A DNA stretch of 64,000 nucleotides, taken from positions 62,001 through 126,000 of the forward strand of contig CAJUMV010000001.1 of the NCBI GenBank assembly GCA_910587715.1, read 5' to 3'. Shown here piece by piece: positions 42,463 to 51,388 of this stretch (position 1 is the first letter of the stretch; every line of letters begins with the position of its first letter). The notes under the pieces are model-generated. The model ran no database searches and had not been told where the DNA came from. It saw only the letters and a list, made by a program, of their open reading frames with translations. Position numbers and translations under genes: made by a program. Source of the stretch: an uncultured Lachnospiraceae bacterium. GTDB taxonomy: Bacteria; Bacillota; Clostridia; Lachnospirales; Lachnospiraceae.

Positions 42463-43806
42463 CTATGCCCGTTTCGTCCGGCTTTGTAAAAGTGCCACAT
42501 ACTCCGGATAGTATTCGCAGTTTTTAAACAGGAAAGAATCCGGCATGGTAAGCAGCTCCTCCGCGCTGTATTCCTGCAGCAGCGGTTTCAGAATGCATTC
42601 CTCCTGAAATTTGTATAAAATACCGCGCTGCCTGAACTGCATCTTATATTTTAATTCTTGGGAGGCGGCTGAAAATTCAGGCAGCTTGGTGATGGCTTTC
42701 ATGAGCCGGTCTGCCTCATCCATCTCTTTATAATGTGTCCATTTTTCATGAATCCGGCTGACCAATTGCATCCACGGAGAATTGCTCTGGGGATAGCACA
42801 TTCCCATAAATTGTGCGTCCTTATATGACCAGAGTGTCCAAGAAATTGCGGCTTCATCGAATAGATCCAAAGTATCTTCCAGCAGTTCCATAGTGTGATT
42901 GATGTTTTGGCGGTCAATGTCATATCCGGCTTCACCGCACAAAATCGGTCGTCCGAACCGTTCCCGTATGGAAGCGATTTTGTTTAAGATTTCCCGGAAT
43001 TTCTGTTTTCTGGCTTCCCGCTCATATGCGGGGCTGAATAGGTCTGGCTCCCACACCGTCGGATAGTAGTGGAAGGACAAGGCGGTATTGCTATCCTGTA
43101 TTCTCTCGATGCAGTCGAACTGCATGGCAAAATGGTCCCCCTCCAGAAAGATGATGTGGTGAGGGTCTGCCATGCGGATATTTTCGGTCACTTCCTCATA
43201 AAAATCAGTCAGAAGATTGGGCGCATCCATGAGGTAAGGTTCGTTTAACACATCATAGCCGAGCAGATATTCCCTGTCTGCACAACGCTCAGCTATGGCT
43301 TTCCAGAGCGAGACTATCTGGTTCCGGAATACTTTATAAAACCAGAACTGCGGAATGCCTGTGGCATTGTCTGAATGCCAGTCGGGATTTTGCCCGCCGG
43401 GGACCGTGTGCAGGTCCGGAAGCAGATAAATTTGGTATTTGTCGCACAGATCTAGTAGATAGTCAAAATAGGAGAATCCTTTGGTCTTTAACTGTTCGGG
43501 GTGGTTGTCGTCTATAAACAGCCGGTAGTTGAACGGCACGCGGATGATGTTAACGCCGCATTTTTTCAGAAAAATGAAATCATCCTCCGTCACAAAATTA
43601 CGGATGAGGGAATCGAAAAAGCGAACGCTGACCTCCTCGCCAAAAATGGCGGCAGCGGCCGCGCGGATTTGATGGTCCGGCGTAGGCAGACCAATCATAA
43701 AATGCTCCAGATTCAGGTAGCTTCCGATGCCTACGCCCTGAAACAGCAGAGGTTTGCCGTCTTTGACAAATTGTGTGCCACTGACTTTGATAAATTTATT
43801 TTCCAT
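42463..43806 (-). CDS. Glycoside hydrolase family 5-like (cellulase/endoglycosidase) protein
   Basis: About 447 residues from the ATG at 43806, matching the common family start (FIKVSGTQFVKDGKPLLFQGVGIGSYLNLEHFMIG); an ATG at 43824 is the alternative. Catalytic residues are E189 in DVLNEPY (acid/base) and E292 in ILCGEAGYD (nucleophile), with the conserved HYYP between them. No signal peptide is present, so it should act in the cytoplasm on imported oligosaccharides. It is convergent with the kinase gene (8 bp between stops). The substrate could be a beta-glucan or glucomannan fragment. Confidence 0.9.
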   Translation of the reverse strand: MENKFIKVSGTQFVKDGKPLLFQGVGIGSYLNLEHFMIGLPTPDHQIRAAAAAIFGEEVSVRFFDSLIRNFVTEDDFIFLKKCGVNIIRVPFNYRLFIDDNHPEQLKTKGFSYFDYLLDLCDKYQIYLLPDLHTVPGGQNPDWHSDNATGIPQFWFYKVFRNQIVSLWKAIAERCADREYLLGYDVLNEPYLMDAPNLLTDFYEEVTENIRMADPHHIIFLEGDHFAMQFDCIERIQDSNTALSFHYYPTVWEPDLFSPAYEREARKQKFREILNKIASIRERFGRPILCGEAGYDIDRQNINHTMELLEDTLDLFDEAAISWTLWSYKDAQFMGMCYPQSNSPWMQLVSRIHEKWTHYKEMDEADRLMKAITKLPEFSAASQELKYKMQFRQRGILYKFQEECILKPLLQEYSAEELLTMPDSFLFKNCEYYPEYVALLQSRTKRA

Positions 43807-43938
43807 CAAATATACAATCTCCATTTCTTTTTATTAAGCAGCTTGTCGCATGATACATTTATAAACAACTTACCGTATTATTTCATCTCTACCCTAATGT
43901 GACAAGGATGAAAATTTATCCTCCTCACTCGCTAAGTT

Positions 43939-43967
43939 TTGCGCTTCCCCGCTGTTTATGCTATAAT
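43939..43967 (+). promoter_or_regulatory. Extended -10 promoter for the second polysaccharide segment
   Basis: TATAAT (43962-43967) is preceded by TGC, giving the same TGCTATAAT box as at 11861. The -35 position (17-bp spacer) has TTGCGC, only 3 of 6 matches. The start codon lies 57 bp downstream. It probably drives the NodB-like and first asnB genes. Confidence 0.6.
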
Positions 43968-44023
43968 GTTCGCGATGGCAATGAGCAGTGCGCAGACAGA
44001 CAATAAGCAGAGCGGAGGAAAAT

Positions 44024-44782
44024 ATGTTTTCATTTGACGATTACAGGGAAATGATTAAAATTATAAAGTCTACGGGCAGACAGTGCGGCTACGCGGAGGC
44101 GCTAAACAGAGATTCTTTTGTTATTATGCGCCATGATGTAGAGTACAGCGTGGAGCGGGCGTGGCAGCTTGCCAAAGTGGAGCAGAGCATGGACTTTATC
44201 TCTACGTTCTTTTTCCAGTGGACAAACAATTCCTATAATATCCTTTCCCGAAAGAATATGGATATCATCAAGGACATGCATGAGAGAGGGCAGCGTATCG
44301 GGCTTCATTTTGCGTTGAACGGCATGACGGATATGGAACAGATCAAGAAGCGCATTCGTATGGAAATTGATATTTTAAGCGAGATGTTCGGCTTCGCCAT
44401 TACGGAATTTTCTGTGCACAGACCTTCCAAGGACGTGCTTCGGGAGAATATCAAGCTGGACGGTCTGCTCAATGCGTATCAGGATGATTTTTTCACCTTT
44501 GCAGATAAAATAACAGATGATACGAAATTGAGCGTGAAATATATGTCGGATGCAAACCATGTGTGGCGTTACGGCTACCCGGATGAGGCGAATATTACAG
44601 GTTATGATAAGGTGCAGATTCTGACGCATCCTTTTGCGTGGAGCAAGAAAGGGTATAATAATTTTGAAAATTATCGGGCGCTGATACAGGAGAAATATGA
44701 GGAGCTGGTGCAGTCCGTGGATAATGAATGCAAGGATTTCGGGGAATATAAGGAATATTTTATGGGTAAGGACGTAAAATAG
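44024..44782 (+). CDS. NodB-fold polysaccharide deacetylase-like protein (WbmS type)
   Basis: 252 residues from the ATG at 44024 (RBS GGAGGAAAAT); an earlier ATG at 43988 lies upstream of that site. The NodB-like metal-site pattern is suggested by FVIMRHDVEYSVERAW (residues ~35-50) and RIGLHFALNG; HRPSKDVL and ILTHPFAW contribute further His residues. The RHDVE form is seen in cytoplasmic WbmS-like proteins in glycan loci. It may deacetylate a sugar nucleotide or lipid-linked sugar; the exact substrate is unknown. It is followed 10 bp later by asparagine-synthase-like gene 1. Confidence 0.8.
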   Translation: MFSFDDYREMIKIIKSTGRQCGYAEALNRDSFVIMRHDVEYSVERAWQLAKVEQSMDFISTFFFQWTNNSYNILSRKNMDIIKDMHERGQRIGLHFALNGMTDMEQIKKRIRMEIDILSEMFGFAITEFSVHRPSKDVLRENIKLDGLLNAYQDDFFTFADKITDDTKLSVKYMSDANHVWRYGYPDEANITGYDKVQILTHPFAWSKKGYNNFENYRALIQEKYEELVQSVDNECKDFGEYKEYFMGKDVK

Positions 44783-44792
44783 GGGAGTTTAT

Positions 44793-46700
44793 ATGTGCGG
44801 GATTTGCGGGTATATCAGAAGGCGGGAGGTCACGCCCGAACAGCTGAAAAAGATGAATGATACGATGTATCACAGGGGTCCTGACGACAGCGGGGAAGAG
44901 ATCTATGAGATAGCCGGAGGCTACCTTGTGGGGCTTGCGCAGAGACGGCTTTCTATTCTGGACCTTTCGGCTCTGGGGCATCAGCCCATGCATTCGGCGG
45001 ATGGCAGGGTTGTTGTGGTTTATAACGGGGAAATTTATAATTTCAGAGAATTACGGGAAGAATTGGCGGACTATCCCTTCCGGTCGGACTGCGATACGGA
45101 AGTTATCATAGCCGCCTATTTAAAATGGGGGCTTTCCTGTGTGAAGCGGTTTAACGGGATGTTTGCCATCGCGCTTTTTGACAGGGAGGAAGAGGCGGTT
45201 TATCTGATTCGTGACCGCATCGGCAAGAAACCGCTCTATTATTGGTATGAGCAGGAAGAGCTCGTGTTCGCGTCGGAGTTAAAGCCGATTATGGCATGTC
45301 CGGGTTTTCAGGCTAAGATAGACAAGGGCGTGCTCTCGCGCTATCTCTTCCAGCAGTACATCAATGCGCCGGAGAGCGTTTATGAGAACGTGTATAAGCT
45401 TGCGCCCGGTGCGGTTCTCAAGTTTCGGGGCGGGCAGATTAGCACGTGGAGCTACTGGAATGTGAGGGAAGCCTATGCGGAAGCGGTGAAAGAGCCCGTG
45501 AAGAGTTATGAAGAAGCCAAAGAGCAGTTGAAAGCGCTCTTACAGCGTGCCGTGTCGCTTCGCATGATTTCGGACGTGCCGCTGGGGACCTTTTTAAGCG
45601 GCGGTTATGACTCCTCGCTGGTGACGGCAATAGCGCAGGCACATTCCGCGGAGCCTGTCAAGACTTTCTCCATCGGCTTTCAGGAGGAAAGTTATAACGA
45701 AGCGCCCTATGCCAGAGCGGTGGCGGATTATTTGGGAACTGCCCACACGGAGCTGACGATCAGTGAGTCGGACATGCTGCGGATGGTGGAGAGTATTCCG
45801 AAGTATTATGATGAGCCTTTCGCGGATAGTTCTCAGATTCCGACGATGCTGGTATGTCAGCTGGCACGAGAGCAGGTGACGGTGGCGCTTTCCGGCGACG
45901 GCGGGGACGAGTTCTACTGTGGCTACCATATCTATGAGAAAGTGGCGCAGGCGCAGAAGCTGGACGCGCCGGGCGCTTTTGTACATGGTTTATGTGATAT
46001 GCCGGGCATAAAACGGCTTGATTTGGAGAAGAAGCTGCCCTTTAAAGTGCGGGTGATTGCCGGAAACAGAGAGCGGGAGACGAAAACACAGTTTAGTGCG
46101 GGAAACTATCCTGAGATGGCGCGCGCTATGGTGGGCGGGATGCCTTCCGGAAAACAGGCGCTGCCGGTACATTATCCGGTGGAGAGCAGATATCCGGTCA
46201 AAGACTGGCAGGTATGCCGGATGCTTCTGGATATGGACACCTACCTGCCGGGGGACATTCTCTGCAAGATGGACCGCGCGTCCATGAAGTATTCGCTGGA
46301 AGCGAGATGCCCGATTCTTGACCCGGATGTGATGGACTTTTCTTATCGGATTCCCCACTCCTATAAATATGCGGCGGGGGACAAAAAGCATATTTTAAAG
46401 GAGATTGCTTACGACTATATGCCGAGAGAGCTGCTGGATCGTCCGAAGAAAGGGTTTGGCGTGCCGCTTGATAAATGGCTGAGGGGGGCACTCAGAGAAC
46501 AACTGTTATTTTACGCAGGACATGACTTTATGAAGCGTCAAAATCTATTCGACGAATCGTATGTGTCAAAGCTGGTGAAGAGCTACCTTGAGAAAGGAGA
46601 CAGGGGGCGGGGAACGGGAGAAAATTATTCCGGACTGATTTGGGCATTCTTTGTTTTCCAACAGTGGTACGCAAATTTCCACGAGAATCGTAACGGGTGA
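44793..46700 (+). CDS. asnB: Glutamine-hydrolysing asparagine synthase-type amidotransferase 1
   Basis: 635 residues. The N-terminal Ntn glutaminase domain has nucleophile Cys2 in MCGICGYI, with MYHRGPDDSG and VYNGEIYNFREL. The C-terminal ATP-pyrophosphatase domain has FLSGGYDSSLV (PP loop), FADSSQIPT and LSGDGGDEFYCGYH. It transfers ammonia from glutamine to an adenylated carboxylate. In polysaccharide loci such proteins (WbpS type) can convert uronic acids to uronamides, which fits the UDP-HexNAcA genes at 15742 and 18595. Ordinary asparagine synthesis is the alternative. Confidence 0.9.
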   Translation: MCGICGYIRRREVTPEQLKKMNDTMYHRGPDDSGEEIYEIAGGYLVGLAQRRLSILDLSALGHQPMHSADGRVVVVYNGEIYNFRELREELADYPFRSDCDTEVIIAAYLKWGLSCVKRFNGMFAIALFDREEEAVYLIRDRIGKKPLYYWYEQEELVFASELKPIMACPGFQAKIDKGVLSRYLFQQYINAPESVYENVYKLAPGAVLKFRGGQISTWSYWNVREAYAEAVKEPVKSYEEAKEQLKALLQRAVSLRMISDVPLGTFLSGGYDSSLVTAIAQAHSAEPVKTFSIGFQEESYNEAPYARAVADYLGTAHTELTISESDMLRMVESIPKYYDEPFADSSQIPTMLVCQLAREQVTVALSGDGGDEFYCGYHIYEKVAQAQKLDAPGAFVHGLCDMPGIKRLDLEKKLPFKVRVIAGNRERETKTQFSAGNYPEMARAMVGGMPSGKQALPVHYPVESRYPVKDWQVCRMLLDMDTYLPGDILCKMDRASMKYSLEARCPILDPDVMDFSYRIPHSYKYAAGDKKHILKEIAYDYMPRELLDRPKKGFGVPLDKWLRGALREQLLFYAGHDFMKRQNLFDESYVSKLVKSYLEKGDRGRGTGENYSGLIWAFFVFQQWYANFHENRNG

Positions 46701-46915
46701 GATTTAAAAAAACGCAAGAATTGCGAATGTTATTTTGACGAAACTGAAAAAGAATTTTCAGAAAATAAGATGAATTATCTATACTTTCAGACAGACGAAA
46801 ATAAATGAGAATTTAATTAAGAATGCAATTTTTGACGGATTTAGGCGAAAAATGCAGGAATATTATTCGAAAACAGGTGTAATTAGTCGAAAAATGAAGG
46901 AATTTATGCAAGCCC
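46701..46915 (+). other. AT-rich intergenic stretch with a short direct repeat
   Basis: This gap is much more AT-rich than the flanking genes. CGAAAAATGCAGGAATA (46846) and CGAAAAATGAAGGAATT (46888) form a direct repeat 42 bp apart, with a partial third copy near 46867. TATACT at 46780 could be a -10 box, without a clear -35. No gene was found here. Confidence 0.5.
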
Positions 46916-48025
46916 ATGAATAAGAAAAACGAACGAAAAAAAATAGCCTTCTATATTGGCTCCCTCGCCAAAGGCGGAGCAGAACGTGTGTTTGTGAATC
47001 TGGCGGCGTACTTTCGGGAGGAAGGATACGCTGTCGTTATGGTGACACAATATCAGAAGGAGGAGGAGTATAAACTGCCCGATGGAATGGAACGGGTTCT
47101 CTCCGATATCGAAGAAGAAAAAGTGTCCGCAAGCCGGGTAGTGAATTTCTTCAGACGGCTCAATAAATTACATGTGATATGGAAAGAACAGAAAGCGGAT
47201 CTCGTGTTGTCCTGCATCGGAAAAAATAATTTTATGGCAGTTGTCACCACGATGGGGACAAAAACGAAGGCTGTGGTTTCTGTGGTCGGGGAGACGAAGG
47301 AGGAATATCCCTCGAGGGGAATGCGGATGCTGGCGGATTTTCTCTTTTCCCGCGCAGCAGGTGTTATTTTACAGACAGAGCGTTCCAAGAGCTTTTTTTG
47401 CAGGAAAGTGAGGGAGAAGGCTGTCATCCTGCCCAACTCCCTGAATCCAGCTTTTATCATGCCGCGGTATGAGGGCGTGCGGGAGAAGAGGATTGTGTCT
47501 GTGGGGCGTATGGATGCCAACAAGAACCATGAGATGCAGCTTCGCGCGTTTGCGGCTTTAAAGGACAAATACCCGGATTATACGCTTGAGATTTACGGTG
47601 ACGGGGAGCTGCGCTCCCATATAGAAGAAACGGCGGCACAGCTTGGCATTGCGGAACGGCTTTTTCTGCCCGGCGTGGTGCAGGACGTGGCGGCGCGGAT
47701 TGAGAAAGCGTCCTTGTTTCTGCTCACTTCCTATTCGGAGGGGGTTTCCAATGCCCTGATTGAAGCGCTGGCGCTGGGACTGCCGGTGATTGCCACGGAC
47801 GTGCCAAGCGGCGGCACGGAGGAGCTGATGACGGACGGCGTGAACGGGCTGGTGATTCCCGCGGGGGATCAGACGGCGCTTACACGTGCCATGGACAGGC
47901 TTTTAGAGGAGCCGGATTATGCGGACAGGCTTGGCAGGGAAGCGGCGCGGATTCAGGAAAGTCTTGCGCCGGAGCGGGTGAATTCCATGTGGAAAGCGTA
48001 TTTTGAGAAAGTTATAGATAAATAA
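46916..48025 (+). CDS. Glycosyltransferase family 4
   Basis: 369 residues. N-terminal FYIGSLAKGGAERVFVNLAAYFREEGY; C-terminal SVGRMDANKNHEMQLRAF, LEIYGDGELRSHIEE and YSEGVSNALIEALALGLPVIATDVPSGGTEELM. The GGAERV start and overall layout resemble the GT4 at 23096. No strong RBS precedes the ATG (GGA lies some 15-20 nt upstream), so expression may depend on the AT-rich leader. Sugar specificity is unknown. Confidence 0.92.
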   Translation: MNKKNERKKIAFYIGSLAKGGAERVFVNLAAYFREEGYAVVMVTQYQKEEEYKLPDGMERVLSDIEEEKVSASRVVNFFRRLNKLHVIWKEQKADLVLSCIGKNNFMAVVTTMGTKTKAVVSVVGETKEEYPSRGMRMLADFLFSRAAGVILQTERSKSFFCRKVREKAVILPNSLNPAFIMPRYEGVREKRIVSVGRMDANKNHEMQLRAFAALKDKYPDYTLEIYGDGELRSHIEETAAQLGIAERLFLPGVVQDVAARIEKASLFLLTSYSEGVSNALIEALALGLPVIATDVPSGGTEELMTDGVNGLVIPAGDQTALTRAMDRLLEEPDYADRLGREAARIQESLAPERVNSMWKAYFEKVIDK

Positions 48026-48053
48026 CACGCGATATTAATGAAGGAGGTTTTCT

Positions 48054-49196
48054 GTGGGAACAGGGACAGAGAACAAGGTAAATAGGGAAACGGGCGGCGG
48101 AGATTCTGCGGTCAGTGCGATACAGGCGGCGCTGCGAATTATGGTTTTTCTTGCGATATTCGTGGGTATCCTTCTGCCCGTATCTTATATGGTACGGACA
48201 AACGGCGACGTAAAGGACCGTTTTGCAGGCTTTTATGCGGAAAAGAAAGATTCGCTCGACGTTGTGATCATCGGTTCCAGCCCGGTCTTTCCTTACTATG
48301 CGGCGCCGAAGCTGTGGGGGGAGACGGGGATTGCCATGTACCCGCTTTCTACCAATGTACAGCGCCCTGCCGCCATGCGTTATCTGGCACAGGAGGCGGC
48401 GAAAAGCCAGTCGCCTGCGCTCTATATTTTCGAGATGCGCATGTTTACGATGGAAGAGGCGGGGCTGATGGAGAATATGGCATATACCCGGGGCGTAACG
48501 GATAATCTGCGCTATTCGCCTCAGCGAATCCGCACGATACGAGGGTTGGTGCCGGAGGACGATGCGGAAGGGCGGCTAAGCTACTATTTTGATATTATGA
48601 AATATCACACGAACTGGAAAATGCTGGCGCTTCCCTCTGAGTGGGCGAACATGTTCTATCATCACAGCCATCCGCTGAAAGGCTATACTTTCCGGGACGA
48701 GGTGGGACCGCAGCCGCAGCCCGTCTGTGGCGGCGCAAAAGGCGTTTTGGCAATGCCAAAGGAGCAGGAAGCGTATTTACGGGAGCTGCTTGCTTATCTG
48801 CAGGAAAACAGGCAGGAGGCGTTGTTTATCGCCTCTCCTTACGGGGAATCTCTGGAGGAACAACAGATGTTCAACTATATGGCGGATATTGTGGAAGAGA
48901 GCGGCTATGCCTTTTTGAATATGAACGATTACTATGATGAGATTGGCATTGTTTTTGAGGAGGATTTCGCGGATTACGGCAGCCATACCAATGCAGTGGG
49001 GGCGGAAAAGTGTACGGATTTCCTGAAAAATTATCTGACTGCCCGCTACGCGCTCCCTGACCACCGTGGAGACGTTTCTTACGATTCGTGGGACAAAGCC
49101 TATGAGTTATGGAAAACAAGGCAGGATGAGGCTGCTAGGACGATTAGAGAGCGGATTGCGAACGGGGAGTATGCTGAAATCGCGGAAGAGGATTAG
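48054..49196 (+). CDS. Membrane-anchored SGNH-like protein
   Basis: 380 residues, GTG start behind a near-perfect AAGGAGGT. One N-terminal membrane anchor (IMVFLAIFVGILLPVSYMV) precedes an extracytoplasmic domain with VVIIGSSPVFPYYA, matching the SGNH Ser motif, and a C-terminal YGSHTNAVGAEKCTDFL that resembles the His-containing block of DltD/AlgX-like proteins. It is a distant relative of the protein at 26255 in size and topology. No MBOAT gene lies beside it; it could serve the MBOAT protein at 30170 or act alone in glycan acylation or deacylation. Confidence 0.65.
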   Translation: MGTGTENKVNRETGGGDSAVSAIQAALRIMVFLAIFVGILLPVSYMVRTNGDVKDRFAGFYAEKKDSLDVVIIGSSPVFPYYAAPKLWGETGIAMYPLSTNVQRPAAMRYLAQEAAKSQSPALYIFEMRMFTMEEAGLMENMAYTRGVTDNLRYSPQRIRTIRGLVPEDDAEGRLSYYFDIMKYHTNWKMLALPSEWANMFYHHSHPLKGYTFRDEVGPQPQPVCGGAKGVLAMPKEQEAYLRELLAYLQENRQEALFIASPYGESLEEQQMFNYMADIVEESGYAFLNMNDYYDEIGIVFEEDFADYGSHTNAVGAEKCTDFLKNYLTARYALPDHRGDVSYDSWDKAYELWKTRQDEAARTIRERIANGEYAEIAEED

Positions 49197-49212
49197 AAAG
49201 GATAAATAACAC

Positions 49213-51165
49213 ATGTGTGGAATTGCGGGTTTTTGCAACTTTAGGGGAGACTGGCAGAAGAATATCGAGCGGATGTGCGATAAGATGAAGCATCGGGGAC
49301 CGGATGCTTCGGGGGTGTGGGCTTCGGAGGACCACGGGGTAGTGCTGGGACACAGACGGCTTGCGATTGTGGATTTGTCGCCTGCGGGGGCGCAGCCCAT
49401 GGTGTCCCGTGACGGCAGGTATGTGATTGCCTATAACGGGGAGATTTACAATCATACCTCCATTCGGAAAAAGCTGCTGGCGGAGAAACGGCTGCCTGCG
49501 TTCCGGGGGAGCTCCGACACAGAAACGCTTCTGGAAGCGATTGCCGCGTATGGCCTGAAAGATGCACTGAAAATGGCGAAAGGAATGTTTGTGATTGCGT
49601 TGTTTGATAGACAAGAACATGCGTTATTTCTTGCGCGGGACAGAGTCGGAGAAAAACCGTTATATTATGGAATATTAAAAGATGATATAAATAACGAGGG
49701 GAATGATGGGGGCTTTGTCTTTGCTTCCGAGCTTGGTTCGATTGCGTCGATGGATGGATTTACCAATTCGGTCAACGTAGATATTATAGGCGATTACATG
49801 CGTTATGGTTACATTTCGGCGCCATATACCATATATCGCGGGATTTGGAAGCTGGAACCGGGAAAAATATTAAAGGTTAAAGCACCATTTGACAAACCGG
49901 AGCTTGAGAGCTATTGGTCGATGATGGAAACAGCTGTTATAGGACAAAAAAACCGCTTCCGGGGAAGTGAATCGGAAGCCGCTGAAGAGCTGGAGCGTCT
50001 TTTGCGGGAAGCCATCGCCGGACAGATGGTGGCGGACGTGCCCGTAGGCGCTTTTTTGTCCGCGGGGATTGACAGCAGTACGGTGGTGTCACTGATGCAG
50101 GAGCAGAGCGCGCAGAAGGTCAGAACGTTTACCGTGGGCATGTGGGAAGAACAGTATAACGAAGCGCCGACCGCGAAGGAGATTGCCGCGTATCTGGGAA
50201 CGGAGCATACGGAGGTCTATATCACGGAAGAGGATGCGAAGAGCGTGATTCCAAAGCTGGCGGGGATGTTCGGGGAGCCGTTTGCGGATTCTTCCCAGAT
50301 TCCGACTTATCTGGTGAGCCGGATGACGAGAGAGCATGTGACGGTATCTTTGAGCGGGGACGGCGGGGACGAGCTTTTCTGCGGATATAACACCTATTAT
50401 TCTATCGAGCGCATCTGGAATAAGGTGAGGAAAATACCGGGTGTCCTGCGTCGTCCGGCAAGCGCTGTGCTGGGGCTTGCCGCATCCGGAAATGCTGCGC
50501 TGGCTACCCGGGCAAGGCTTCTTGGGGCGAAGAGCATAGAAGATATGTATCTGCGCTCGGAAATCGGGGAAGGGCTGGGATTGGTGAAACGCGGAAGGGC
50601 AGGCGGCGCTTCGGACTTCGGTGTCTGGGATGAGATACAGCCCCACAGGGCAGGTCAGACATGGATGAACACCTATCCAGCAGGGCTTCTGGAGGATGGG
50701 CAGCACAATCTGATGCTGATGGATTTACTAATGTATCATCCCGACGATATTTTAAATAAGGTAGACAGGACTGCGATGGCGGTTTCCCTGGAGACGCGGG
50801 TGCCGATGTTAGATAAGGATGTGGTCGAATTTGCATGGACGCTGCCACTGTCTTACCGGCAGGGCGGCGGGGTCAGCAAGAAGATTCTGCGGGATATTCT
50901 TTATCGTTATGTGCCCCGTGAACTGATGGAGCGTCCCAAAAAGGGGTTCTCGATTCCGCTTCATCGCTGGTTGAAGGAGAAGGAGCTGCGGGAGTGGGCG
51001 GAGAGCCTGCTGGCGCCATCCCTTTTGGAAGCGCAGGGATTGTTTGACGCGGCGGCTGTAAAGAAATTATGGGATGATTATATTATGAAAAGTGTCTGGA
51101 GACCGCAGATTTGGTACCTTCTGATGTTTCAGGAGTGGCAAAATGGAACAAAAATTAAATCTTGA
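49213..51165 (+). CDS. asnB: Glutamine-hydrolysing asparagine synthase-type amidotransferase 2
   Basis: 650 residues. Cys2 of the glutaminase domain is in MCGIAGFCNF, with MKHRGPDASG and AYNGEIYNHTSI; the synthetase domain has FLSAGIDSSTVV (Ala replaces the second Gly of the usual SGG), FADSSQIPT and LSGDGGDELFCGYN. It is a paralogue of the protein at 44793, with about the same length and motif order. Two such enzymes in one glycan locus argue against both serving asparagine supply; amidation of uronic-acid sugars is a reasonable alternative. The start is 16 bp after the SGNH-like gene. Confidence 0.9.
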   Translation: MCGIAGFCNFRGDWQKNIERMCDKMKHRGPDASGVWASEDHGVVLGHRRLAIVDLSPAGAQPMVSRDGRYVIAYNGEIYNHTSIRKKLLAEKRLPAFRGSSDTETLLEAIAAYGLKDALKMAKGMFVIALFDRQEHALFLARDRVGEKPLYYGILKDDINNEGNDGGFVFASELGSIASMDGFTNSVNVDIIGDYMRYGYISAPYTIYRGIWKLEPGKILKVKAPFDKPELESYWSMMETAVIGQKNRFRGSESEAAEELERLLREAIAGQMVADVPVGAFLSAGIDSSTVVSLMQEQSAQKVRTFTVGMWEEQYNEAPTAKEIAAYLGTEHTEVYITEEDAKSVIPKLAGMFGEPFADSSQIPTYLVSRMTREHVTVSLSGDGGDELFCGYNTYYSIERIWNKVRKIPGVLRRPASAVLGLAASGNAALATRARLLGAKSIEDMYLRSEIGEGLGLVKRGRAGGASDFGVWDEIQPHRAGQTWMNTYPAGLLEDGQHNLMLMDLLMYHPDDILNKVDRTAMAVSLETRVPMLDKDVVEFAWTLPLSYRQGGGVSKKILRDILYRYVPRELMERPKKGFSIPLHRWLKEKELREWAESLLAPSLLEAQGLFDAAAVKKLWDDYIMKSVWRPQIWYLLMFQEWQNGTKIKS

Positions 51166-51388
51166 TTTATTTTAATACCTGTTCTAAAGTTGCAGAAACG
51201 GTCGTTATGAGTGAACAGAAGCTTTTTGAGAAAAGATTTCATAACAGGTGATAAGCGTTATTTATTGCAGATAATGACGAGAAAACAAAGACGAAATAAA
51301 GGATAACGAGCGACATTTAACATGGGCGCGGGAGAATTTGGAAGCGGAGAGACAAGAGGCGGAAGAAGGAAAGGCAGGACAAACAGCC

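Noticed and set aside
42453..42475. Terminator between the kinase and GH5 genes (CGGGC/GCCCG)
   Set aside because: The stem is only 5 bp and TTTCG is a poor T-run. It overlaps coding ends and is not convincing.
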